Origin: Hydractinia symbiolongicarpus
Taxonomy: Eukaryota; Cnidaria; Hydrozoa; Anthoathecata; Hydractiniidae
Assembly: GCF_029227915.1 (NCBI RefSeq)
Contig: NC_079887.1
Coordinates: 23,619,650 to 23,683,649 of the forward strand
Direction: 5' to 3'
DNA length: 64,000 bases
Shown in pieces: positions 20,301 through 30,502 of this stretch; the first letter of the stretch is position 1, and each line of letters starts with the position of its first letter. The notes beneath the pieces were generated by a model. The model did no database searches, was not told the DNA's origin, and saw only the letters and a program-made list of their open reading frames with translations. The position numbers and the translations under genes are program-made.

Positions 20301-20685
20301 CAACAAGTATAAAAGCAACAACAACAACTACCAACGAACCAACGAATTAACAGACGAACCAACAAACCTACCAACCAATCAACCAACGAACTAACGAACT
20401 AACCAATCAACCAACAGTAATAAAAACGACAATAACAAGGAAAAACAAAAAAACAATCTAGCTACGACTTACATTAGAATTCTGATAATCCACAACAATT
20501 TCATGATTAGGCAGTATACGATCATCTTGGTTTATATATTCCACTGCAGCACGTATTGCACTAGAAAAGCCTGCTTTGTCATATTCCAAGTCCTCGATGT
20601 CAGCAGCAAAGTGAAGCTTTTGTTTACCTGCAGTGACATGCCCATACAGGAGAACTAGAAAACAGCCACACAGTAGTATGTACAT
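11353..20685 (-). CDS. GABA-B-like metabotropic receptor (class C GPCR), multi-exon
   Basis: Exons read by eye (high to low): 20685-20473, 20279-20139, 19692-19604, 19548-19432, 19311-19201, 19104-19036, 18958-18731, 18463-18283, 17668-17565, 16992-16935, 16523-16440, (doubtful 16302-16264), 15840-15650, 15400-15268, 15134-about 15020, 13120-12998, 12322-12142, 11903-11746, 11562-11353; about 840 residues. The ATG at 20685 starts a signal peptide (MYILLCGCFLVLLYGHVTA). Flytrap-domain hallmarks are AVEYINQDDRILPNHEIVVD, FNHFKWKRVALVYP and IRIVLLPRLTYAFSQVFFCE. TM exons carry NVR-CIKMTSPVINNIIIFG (TM2), LSVGFTCAFGALFAKTWR (TM3), IIAIVLVLLMIDAVFFLLWM (TM4), CTCEHRNVFFISLFGLKILL (TM5), IAIYVVTLTALLGSIASIAL (TM6) and VIIITTVTMSVVLLPK (TM7). 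There is no cysteine-rich linker, as in GABA-B receptors. Nearly all junctions are GT/AG with matching phase. Exceptions are 2-3, the joins around the doubtful exon and 15-16 (possible GC donor). It is a plasma-membrane receptor; the ligand is not proven. Confidence 0.88.
13121..15019 (-). other. Largest intron of the GABA-B-like gene
   Basis: Nearly 1.9 kb between the TM3 and TM4 exons. It contains only AT-rich DNA and, at about 14800-14950, a stretch that yields open frames on both strands and looks like a dispersed repeat rather than an exon. Neither frame matches the TM3/TM4 region and no paired splice sites were found there. Confidence 0.6.
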
Positions 20686-22944
20686 TCTGAGTTGATTTCC
20701 TTGTTGGTGCGAAATCAAACTTGCTCAATAGAATCGCATGAGACAACTAGGCAATGTCAAACACTTTCGTGGTTATAATATACCGAAATTAACTTTTAAT
20801 TTACGAGATGTCATCTGGTAATAATTACATATCCTGAGCAATTTCCCATTGTTTTCCACCCTCGCTAACAAGATAATACATGACCGCAGTTACATCAGCA
20901 TATATCAGGTGCCAACAATAGACATGTAATCTTAATATTCAAATAATTATAAATAATATCATAAAATCTGGTTACATTGCTGGGAGCACGAATGCACTTC
21001 GAAATTTTTTAAACCATCACCTTCTATGAGAATTAGACAGCAATATATTTTCTTCTCTATCAAAATTTTACCACAACGATTAGCAAATCAGGAAAAAATT
21101 AGCAAGGTATGTTAAAGAGCCTATTAAAACAGTGTACAGCTACTAAAATAATCTTCTTTGATAAATGACACAATTCATGAATGCCAGAGTTCTTTTTTGC
21201 GACAGTGACGAAGTTTGATGCATTACTGTTTGCAGAATCGGGTTACGGTGTCGTATGAGACTAGTAGGTGATAAAAACTTGCGAAAAGCTTTAGATGTTA
21301 ACCAAGCAGGTATTGCATATAATCAGCACGGAATATCCTGTTTACTGGAAAATGTGATTTTTAGAGGTAGTTTATACCATTCTCAGGTTTTTCAGGAAAT
21401 GCTTAAAAAAATTTAAAAAATTAAACGATATATTTCGTGTTTTAAAACTCATAAAAAAAGAGATCTAGTGTTGTCCACTCGTTTTTAGTTAAAAATTTAG
21501 CAAGATAATGTGCATATTGAAATTATTAAAATTGATCAAATCAACAGGTATTTCCGACAGACTTTTAACCGTGCTTTTACAGTCACGTTATGCTTCCATA
21601 CAGAAGAAATGCTTGGCTTTTTACAACTAGTCGGCAACAAATTAACGATGAATGGACAATTATGAAAATTAGTTTCAGATATTTTATGATGCGCAAGAGA
21701 GCACGTCAGTAGAACAATAGTTTTATTTCATTTTATTACTTTTAACTGATCCTTACTTTCTATATGTTGTCGGCTAGTATTTTTTAAGAAAAGAGCCAAT
21801 TGCAAGTAATATTGATTTATTATTATTATTATTACTATTATTATTCCACATCCTTTATCAGGGATAGTACTAATAGTTTAAGCAGGATTTAAACCATATG
21901 CTTTGTTAGACAGACAAGTCTATTTTTTTTAGTGTTTTAGCCAACGACTTTTAACGTGAAAGAGTGCTTGAGAACATGCTTGAGTTGGCACTAAACCCAT
22001 AATTTCGCAGTATTAACCAAAATCACTTTTCCTTGGCAATAAATATTAGTAATCCATTCGGTATCTTTCCTCTACGACACAAAGTTAAATAAGTCAAGAC
22101 CGCTTTTTTCAGCTAATAAATACTAGAAATATCTACTTTCTAGCTTCCTCCTTAAGACACAAAAGTCAGGAAGAGTGCCTTGATCATCTTAAAAAATTTC
22201 CACACATTGATTCAGTTCACTTGTCTTGGAAAAATCAACGCAGAAAGAGATTATGAGATATGATATATTTATCAATTCACTCATGGTGAAACTACCTATG
22301 ACGTAGTATTCCATTCAGTTAAACTCTGCATACAATGAAATAAACATATGTTGTCATCCTTAAAACCTTACAATACATACAGCTAAGAAATTTGAATAAA
22401 TAGGGTTGGTGCTAAATGACATTTTTGTGCGTCCCCATCGTGAACCTACGTATTAAAGCGTGTTTAGACACAATAAAACACTTTTACAGCGACCTGATTT
22501 GTAATTTTCTATAGCTTCGTATATGATTAGGTGATTAGGTCGTAAAGGTCAGTGATTTTTATTACCCAAAGGTTATGTCAAAGGTTAATGTTATATTCGG
22601 ATATATCAATCAGATATATTTCTAGAAATTAGAAAGAAAAAAGTTGCGGTGACATGCAATCTTAATCCGGTTAACCGGAAAAGGAAGATAATAGTTTTAT
22701 AGTTCTGGCAGATATGCTACTGGATTTTCTGGATTATTCCTGAGTTGATGATTAACTCACTGCATAGCGTTCAGTGGTGAGAAATTATTAATTTATTGTA
22801 GCAATTCAAGGATTTTGTTGCCAGATAACACAAAAAGGCTTCGTCATGTAAATACGTGAATCACATTAGAGGTGTAATAAAATGATAATGTGACCACATT
22901 GTTATTTTAAAAGTCTCTGACTGTTGAGACATCTGAGATTTGTT
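20686..22944. other. Upstream region of the receptor gene, no gene seen
   Basis: AT-rich with an ATT microsatellite near 21810-21846. The first 130 bases (to about 20816) are duplicated at 57030-57157, so they are probably the 5' leader or promoter of the receptor gene. Nothing else is supported. Confidence 0.5.
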
Positions 22945-24301
22945 TCATCAAGTGGCCAAACGGATAATGGAGCTTAATAGCTGGATCATTTGTTTGTGAG
23001 GCAATAAAATATCGTCTTGATGTGCATTAAAAATAGACAGTTGACTAAGAATAATTAAATTACTTTAAGTGAAAAAAACCCAACAACTTTACAACACCTT
23101 GTTTGATATTTTCAGCAACAACCTGTTTTAACTGTACGCTAGCATTAAAAACTCCCAAAAATTAAGGAACATATTTGTTAGGAGTATGTACAACCGAAAA
23201 GATGCAACATAAAAAGGGATTATGATGTTTCCCATTAGAAATCTCATTTTCTTTATTTGAAAGCCATCTTTTACGTTTTTACTTTGGAGTTTTTAAGGTT
23301 TTTTGTCGTGTGAATCAACCTTTAAGAAAACATGCAAAATGCAATCTTAATAGCTGTTGTGTTACGGAACGTCTTATTTTTAAATAGTTTAAAAAAATCC
23401 AGAACAAGATATTCAAGATGGTTCTACTTCTTAGCACCTTTTTGAAAAAGAAACATATTTGTTTATATTGTTATCTTCGTATTAAAATTGGCTAACTCAG
23501 CCATAAGAAGAAAGAAAATTCCTTTTCGCCGGAAGAAAGAACAAAGGAGCAATGATTGGCATTCTAATCAACTAGTACGCATAGCTAGATCACGGAAACA
23601 TTCCATGCACTTGTTTTTTTCTTCTTCTTTAAATCTTCTTTAAATATGTGGGTTCAACAATATTGTTGGACCCAAATATTTAAAGAACCAAGCTGTGATA
23701 ATCACTTCTTTTCACAAGGAACGTCTTTTGCTTCGTCATCCCAATGACAACAACTTGACAAGTATCACGCGACAAATTAGTTTGGTTGCAATTTCATAAG
23801 TAATGATTAATTAACAGCTAAATATCTTCCTGAAATCTGCTCCAAAGAAATCATAGAAAGCAAAAGACATGGAAGATTTTGCGATTTTGTTGCGGTTTGT
23901 TTTATTCATTTAAACAAACTGTGTTTATTTTATCCTGTTTTAATGCTATTTTAATTTCTGGTTTAGTTCAACTCTTCTGGTGTCTAATATGCTGGTGACC
24001 AACATTTTGATTAATTATCAATCAATTATCATGGGCACCTACGCACTTTAGAGTGAATCACAAGATGCATATCTCAAAAATTGTAAAAAGCAGAGTCATC
24101 CACCTCACCTAATGTTTAATTTTGCGCATTGTATTTTTTTAGGAATGTAAAAACCAGAGTAATTTAAGAATCACTTTCGGCCTTAATTGTCTAATTGTCG
24201 CAAAAAAGTAAAATGACAGATTGGTAAATAAATTAATTAATAGATAAAAATGGTTTACTCGGTGATTTTGTGAGAGAAAAAAATGATGAGTAAAGTTGTA
24301 A
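22945..24301 (+). repeat. About 1.3-kb repeat, copy 1
   Basis: Starts near CATCAAGTGGCCAAACGG and ends near GTAAAGTTGTAA. It is matched in the same orientation by 27936-28042 plus 47618-48736, the second copy being split by a BEL/Pao insertion. It contains the intact empty target site (AAGAATAATTAAATTAC, about 23043-23059). The copies differ by scattered changes and a roughly 130-base indel near 23480-23620. No coding potential was recognised. Confidence 0.75.
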
Positions 24302-24598
24302 ATGTGTATGTAATGTAAAAAAAATTAGCAAAGGCGCTATTCTCGTGGTAATCCCTTACCACTACTATCCCTTGTTTCCGTTTTTTGAACATGTGACTTT
24401 GTGGTTATCATATGTTCGGTTTTTTGTTAATAATCCAATAACATTGGTGATATTGGTGTTAAGTTGTAGATACTAGCTAAATTGCGAGATCGTCAGTTGA
24501 TTACTACCGTCATCAGAATTTTCAGCCCCGTCCGGGTATGGACTAATCAATAATTCCTCGTGGTAGCGGGCCATGCTTTAGCAAGCATTCTCTATTAA
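24302..24598 (+). repeat. Left inverted arm of the Penelope-like element
   Basis: Inverted copy of 27650-27935, with only a few differences. Its outer tip begins TGTGTATGTAATGTAAA and the inner tip ends TAGCAAGCATTCTCTATTA. Confidence 0.75.
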
Positions 24599-24669
24599 AA
24601 CAATACATTTTAAACACGAAGCGCCACCTAGATACGAATACGAACAAAGAAAACAAAAAGACCGACTAT

Positions 24670-25149
24670 ATTGATGAGACAAAAAAGCTCTTAGATTATA
24701 ATCGGCAATTGCAGATTCTCGAAATGCATCTCGCTGCTGGGACGGTTCCCTTTGGGCTAAAAATCCAGGTTCGCTCCACTATGAGTTTACCTGCTGAATT
24801 AAAAAATAAATAAAATGCCACCGTGCATTTTAGTAGCAATACCTTGCTGCAAATTCTAATAAAGCACCATAGAAACAATGTAAAAAAGTGCAAAGAGGAG
24901 AGAGAGTCTTTGAAAAAGGAATTCTCCTCAGACGAACTCAACAATTTAAACAAACTATGCATACAACAACACAACGAATCGCTTACATTGAGAAACAATA
25001 AACTGAAAAGGAAAAAAAGTAACCAGACTGACTTCCACGACACACCGCGAACAAGACCCTTTGTACAACAAAGCAAAGGGCAACCTAATCAAACCAGCTC
25101 AAAGAACCCAAAAAACCAACCACCTCATCAGCGAAACCACAACCCATGA
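24670..25149 (+). pseudogene. Penelope-like ORF, N-terminal region (stop and frameshift)
   Basis: An open stretch from about 24680 encodes LDYNRQLQILEMHLAAGTVP, a pattern seen near the start of Penelope-like proteins. It then hits an in-frame TAA near 24809. The same frame continues as HFSSNTLLQILIKHHRNNVK and a Lys-rich helical region, stopping at 25147-25149. The RT frame begins three bases upstream of that stop in another frame, so a one-base shift separates the two parts. In intact relatives this is one chain with the RT. Confidence 0.55.
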
Positions 25150-27131
25150 CAAGATACCAATTGGAAAACATAAAAACATGCTCAACAAACTATAACATGA
25201 ACATTAATTTTAACCAAAGGAAAAACGTTGTTAAAAAAAGTTTTTATATAAAAATAAAAACGAAAACTTTAAACTCACTAGTTGTAAATTTATCTCACCT
25301 CAATTTATCCAATGCGGATATATCTGTTCTCAATAAAGGACTTAAGTACGTCCCAACACCCTCAGCTGTCAACACCTGTCAGCCTGTGAAAAATGCTTTT
25401 GCGAACTTGCGCAATCGTATGGCAACAAGGTATTTTTTTATTAACAAACCACACCCCCGCAATGAGCTCCATAGAAAATCTAACTGGCTTGCACCTGAAC
25501 CACAACATAAAAACCTACAAAACTTTTTTGCCCTGGTAAAAAGAGATTTATGCGATTTTACCACTAAATTTCCCCTGTTGAGATGCCAGAGTAATCTTAC
25601 TCGTAGCGAAAGGAAAAGTCTATTCAAATTATCAAAAAACCGAAATATAGTGATTAAAAAAGCTGATAAGGGTGGTCGTGTAGTCATCATGAGTAAAGAT
25701 GACTACATTAGAAAAGTTTATGACCACCTCTCCAACAACAAATATTACGCAAAAATGAAAACTGACCCTAGCAAAGACCATAAAACTAATATCAACAGTT
25801 TCATAGAAATTTCTCTATGTCGCCACAACATAAACAAAAACACGGCCAAATTTATAACACCACCTGAAAACACTAGAATGCCCCTATTTTACATACTGCT
25901 AAAAATTCATAAGGATGGCATTCCAGGACGACCAATAGTTTCAGCTGTTAACTCTATAACTGAAAATATCTCAGAATTTTTAAATCTTTGCCTGCAACCT
26001 CTCTTACCAAAATTAAAATCCTATGTAAAGGACACCAAACATCTAATACAACGGTTACAAACCATACCGGCACAAAATGAACACGTTTTACTTGTATCAG
26101 CAGACGTATCCTCACTTTACACCAATATCCCTCATCAAGAAGGAGTTCATGCGTGTATTCATTTCATTAGAAAATACAGAAACACACTGCCTTCATTCAC
26201 ACCCAATGAACATGTAATACGAACGTTGTTTTCGTTTATACTGGAAAATAACTATTTCATGTTCCTAAATGAATTATATCTGCAGTTACTTGGCACAGCC
26301 ATGGGTACGAAGGTGGCACCACCATACGCATCATTATTCCTGGGTCTTTTTGAGCAGGTGTTTATTTTCGATAAGTTTCCAAATTTAATCACTATATTTC
26401 TTCGTTTCCTAGACGACATATTCTTCATATAGGAACACAGTGAAGAAGAACTACACAAATTTTTCATATATCTAAATTCAATACACCCTACAATAAAATT
26501 CACCTATGAATATTCAACAGAGGAAATTAGTTTTTTGGATACGACTATCTATTTAGATAAACGCTCGAGAAAACTCAAAACCAAATTATTTATAAAACCA
26601 ACTGACAGCAGAGCACTATTACATTTTACGTCGTATTACCCTCACCATACCAAAAGGGGTATAATTTATTCGCAAGCACTCCGCTATCGCATGATAACAA
26701 GTCAAGATAGCATTTTAAAATGTGAGCTCGATGAACTTAAAAGTATTTTGCTGACCAGAGGATACAAAGGTCGGCTTGTTGATGAAATATTCGGGAAAAT
26801 CGCCAAATTAAAGCAATCAGACGTACTTTCCAACTCCACGCACAAGTTTAATAAAAAACGAATACATTTCAGAACCGCTGACAATAGTGGTGATGCTGAC
26901 AGAGACCAAAACAAAGACAAACACATTCTACCTTTTATTTTACCTTACCACGAAAAATTTACAACGCTTAAACGAATACTACACAAGTATTGGTTTATAA
27001 TTGAGAGCGACCCAGCTCTGCGACTCGTTTTTCCAACCAAAGCATTCTTGACTTTCACCAAGCATAAAAATATACAGGAATATTTAATCAGAGCAAAGAT
27101 GAGATCTGCTGACCACTGCCTTTCAATATAA
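25146..27131 (+). pseudogene. Penelope-like reverse transcriptase (one in-frame TAG)
   Basis: Two blocks in the same frame are separated only by the TAG at 26430-26432. RT motifs in order: NIVIKKADKGGRVVIM, MPLFYILLKIHKDGIPGRPI, SADVSSLYTNIPHQEG (motif A), LQLLGTAMGTKVAPPYA (motif B), FLRFLDDIFFI (motif C with the DD pair) and FLDTTIYLDKRSR (motif D region), then YYPHHTKRGIIYSQALRYR, a strong Penelope-class signature. The frame ends soon after IQEYLIRAKMRSADHC with no GIY-YIG domain. This is either a C-terminal truncation or an endonuclease-less lineage. Enzymatically dead as read because of the TAG beside the active site. Confidence 0.8.
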
Positions 27132-27453
27132 TTTTTATAATTTTTACGTTTATTCGATTTGTATAACATTCAGTTTATTTATATCATAATAAAATTGTTA
27201 CACCCAAAACAGTTTTTTGATATTTTAGCAAAATACTGCATGCTATCATCTGGATTCAAGAAAGCATACACGAATGATAGACACCTGGGCACTATCTTGC
27301 CTTGAAACGCTTTGAAGATAAAATTGCGTTTATAAATCTGTGCGCACATTCAGTTTAAACATCGGTTTCTATGACAACTACAAGACTGAACAATAAAAAA
27401 TAAAAAATAAATAAATAAAAACGACCCTTAAACGGCCCTAACGAAGCAATATA

Positions 27454-27613
27454 TAAGACTGAGAATGGCCATAAAACGACCTCTTACAACAGAAACAAGA
27501 ACGTAGCAACACTATTCAAAATAACGTTTTTTTATTGAATCAAATAAATATTTCATCATGCAGACTAACGATCTCTTCAGTTCAAGCGATTCCGACGCTA
27601 GCAACGGAAATGG
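27454..27613 (+). promoter_or_regulatory. Possible Penelope promoter and first coding exon with splice donor
   Basis: A TATA-like ATATATAAGACTGAG near 27450 is followed by an ATG at 27558 (MQTNDLFSSSDSDASNGNG), which runs into a consensus donor at G|GTGAGT (27612-27618). Penelope elements are known to keep an intron in the terminal region that carries the promoter. Placed 3' of the RT, this block fits a permuted terminal repeat supplying promoter and first exon to a downstream copy. Inference from position and signals only. Confidence 0.4.
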
Positions 27614-27649
27614 TGAGTAAAATTTACCTACTTTACAACATTTGATACT

Positions 27650-27935
27650 CCTAGCTAATAGAGAATGCTTGCTAAAGCTTGGCCCGCTACCACGAGGAAT
27701 TATTGATTAGTCCATACCCGGGGCTGAAAATTCTGATGACGGTAGTAATCAACTGACGATCACGCAATTTAGCTAGTATCTACAACTTAACACCAATATC
27801 ACCAATGTTATTGGATTATTAACAAAAAACCGAACATATGACAACCACAAAGTCACATGTTCAAAAAACGGAAACATGTAAGGGATTACCACGAGAATAG
27901 CGCCTTTGCTAATTTTTTTTACATTACATACACAT
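27650..27935 (-). repeat. Right inverted arm of the Penelope-like element
   Basis: Reverse complement of 24302-24598 with a few differences. It ends ...TTACATTACATACACA directly against the second copy of the 1.3-kb repeat. Confidence 0.75.
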
Positions 27936-28042
27936 CAAGTGGCCAAACGGATAATGCAGCTTAATAGCTGGATCATTTGTTTGTGAGGCAATAAAATGTC
28001 GTCTTGATGTGCGTTAAAAATAGATAGTTAACTAAGAATAAT
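27936..28042 (+). repeat. 1.3-kb repeat, copy 2, left fragment
   Basis: Matches 22945-23050 with few changes and ends in ATAAT, the target duplication of the BEL/Pao element. It continues at 47618. Confidence 0.8.
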
Positions 28043-28195
28043 TGTTAATTATTTATGTATCTTAACACGTGACTCTTAAAGCCACGTGTGACGAATGTGA
28101 TGTAGATGTATACTTTTTAGATGCTTCGGCAGTACAGAAAATATTTTGTTGATATAAGACACGTTTTCATGAATTCCTTTTAACGAGATATTCCA
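28043..28195 (+). repeat. BEL/Pao 5' LTR
   Basis: 153 bp, TG...CA ends, followed by the primer-binding-like TGGTCCACCGAGCC. It contains the palindromic CACGTGACTCTTAAAGCCACGTG region. Confidence 0.85.
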
Positions 28196-28274
28196 TGGTC
28201 CACCGAGCCGGATAGTTTTGATATCATTTATACGTTATTTATTAAATTATTTATTGAACGTATTATAAACAAAC

Positions 28275-29082
28275 ATGTTGCCTTTGGAAAAGAAGTTAAG
28301 AATAAGAAACACGTTAGTAAAAGTTATCGAAAATTACTTACGAGAAGAAATAAAACCTTGTTATGAACATTATCAAGAAGAAAAACTTACGTTATTGCAA
28401 ACGTTGAACACTACTATAGAGAGCAAACTTGGAAAATTTTTAAGTATTACGGAAGAGATTTCCGAAATTATTGAAGAGGAAGATCAATTAATAAAAGATG
28501 CTCAAGAAAGTAGTGACTTTGAAGTACGGGTAAGAAGTGAACTGCTAATACTTAATCGTTTCCTAAAATCAAAACAAGATAGAAGTGACACAGTCAGTAC
28601 GAGGTCAGTTAGTGCTTCAAGCTCTATTAAACTGCCAAAAATTGAAATAAAAAAATTTGATGGCGATCCAACTAATTGGTTTTCATTTATTGATTCTTTT
28701 GAAGCAGCAGTTGACAAAAACGATCACTTGTCTAATGTTGAAAAAATGAATTATTTGTTAGGATTTGTTGTTAAAGATGCTGCATCTACGATAAGCGGTT
28801 TAAAACTGAGTAATGATAATTATGAGATTGCTTTAAATTTGTTAAAAGATCGCTTCGGAGATCCGCAAATGATAATTTCAGGACATATGAATAAACTATT
28901 AAACTTGGAGCCTGTCATGGCTATTTCTGACGTTCGTAATTTACGCAAATTGTTCGATATAACTGAGGCGCAAGTGCGTAGTTTACAATTACCTGTGTTA
29001 TTGCAAAAACTGCCAGGAGAATTGCGTCTGATTATTAGTCGCCAACTTGGAAAAAACGCATGGAAAGTAAGCGAGGTTATGC
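28275..29082 (+). pseudogene. BEL/Pao gag, first part
   Basis: ATG at 28275. The protein has a coiled N-terminal region and the family signature IEIKKFDGDPTNWFSFIDSF, NVEKMNYLLGFVVKDAASTI and ALNLLKDRFGDPQMIISGHM, which matches the DUF1759-type gag of BEL elements. The reading frame is cut at codon K-V-S-E-V-M by the transposon at 29083 and resumes in frame at 38881 with ATG CAA GCT. It is a structural protein of the retrotransposon particle. Confidence 0.85.
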
Positions 29083-29684
29083 CACGCTCATTCAACATAG
29101 CCCGCGGCGGCGAACTTCAGAAACGCACATGCGCGAAAATTGGAAAACATAAATCGTAAAAATCCTAGGCAGCGATGACGTCATCACATTCAAAGTAATG
29201 CACTAACAGCCCAAATAAAGTCTATCACCTACATATTAGACCCAAAATGTGTTTTATTATGGTATGTGAGGCCACCGTCTTGTAGAAACAACAAAAATTG
29301 CAGCCATAGCCATTGTTGTGGTTACGGAAATAACGAAACTATAACCGACGAGAAATCAGTGAATTTACCCATTTTCCACGTTAAAATTACAAAAAATAAA
29401 AGTTTTTCTAGCAATATGGTATATATTCCTATAAAGGCACATCATTTAAGTTTTTAATTGTGAAAATTTCATTCTACTTACATATTTTTTCAGCTAAATA
29501 TTAGGAGAAACGTAGAGCTCATATTTTGTCTAAACGCAGTTACAGCCGCTAGCCAAACGTTCCATTAAAACATGGCTGCTAAACACATGTGTGAATTGGA
29601 CAACTATGTCGAATATGTGGATTTCTTCTCCCGATAAATAAGAACAATACGTTCAAGGTTTCAAACCCTAAGGTCAGTAGAAGA

Positions 29685-30502
29685 ATGCAGGAACATTTGT
29701 TCATAAACATCGAAAATGACACTGAGGCGCTCCACCCAACCAAAATCTGCATGAAGTGCTACTCTAGACTTGGACAATTGGACCATAGAAAAAGCACAAG
29801 TAACTTTGAGTTGTTTAAATGGACAGAGCATAGTGAGCAAAATTGCAATGTATGTGAAAACGAAATAAAACGAAAAAAAGGGGGAAGGCCTGGAAAAAGG
29901 ATGTCCACAGGACGTTATAGTATCTCAAATTCACACTGGACCAGAAATGAGATATCAAAAATTAATGAAAAGTCGTGTTGATGAAGCAAAATTTTAAAGA
30001 AAAATTCAATGATAACCTTCATTTATGCATATGCCAGTTATGTGAAAATTTAATGCAGAAGCCTGTGCTTTTGACTAAATGTCAACACAGCTTTTGCTTC
30101 AAATGCTTCATACCAACAGTGGAGGGTCGCCCTCTCGAGAGTACCATATGTCCCGTTTGCTTCACTTTGGTGACTTCAGAATTCGTTACACACTCTCAAA
30201 CCATATCCCATTTATTAAGTAATTTGAAAATTGATTGCGAAAAATGTGGTGAAGTTTTCAAACATGGGGAATATTGCAAAGAAAATCATCTCAGCATGTG
30301 TATCGGGCAAAAGTCGCCACTATTGAGTGATGTTTTTAAATTAAACAAGGAAAATGATATCCCGAGAGAATTTGAAAAAGCTGCTCTCCATGTGATCAAA
30401 ACAAAAATGGCACAGTCAACATTACCAAATAATGGGATTGAGTTTATGACTGGTGGATCAAGAGTAAGAATAACATTATTTCAATCCAACATCACATATT
30501 AG
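29685..30502 (+). pseudogene. RING/zinc-finger N-terminal part of the transposon protein
   Basis: Two overlapping frames (29685-29981 and 29975-30502). The first has a zinc-ribbon-like KICMKCYSRLGQLDH and CNVCENEIKRKKGG. The second has a C3HC4-type module, CQLCENLMQKPVLLTKCQHS then FCFKCF and ICPVC, followed by CEKCGEVFKHGEYCKENH. The order of RING followed by a Cys/His finger is that of the RAG1 zinc-binding dimerisation region. A shift of frame at about 29975 means a lesion or an unseen splice. It probably acts in DNA binding or ubiquitin ligation for the transposase. Confidence 0.7.

Larger units (their letters stand above)
24302..27935 (+). mobile_element. Penelope-like retroelement with long inverted ends (degenerate)
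   Basis: About 290 bp at 24302-24598 is repeated in inverted orientation at 27650-27935 (for example TTAGCAAAGGCGCTATTCTC against its complement). Between them lies a plus-strand Penelope-type reverse transcriptase broken by two stops and one frameshift. Penelope-like elements often carry inverted or partially duplicated terminal regions. The element sits between two direct copies of a roughly 1.3-kb repeat. No GIY-YIG nuclease domain is visible after the RT region. Confidence 0.75.

Noticed and set aside
21810-21846. ATT microsatellite as a possible LINE tail
   Set aside because: No LINE coding sequence precedes it in either orientation; a plain microsatellite is enough.
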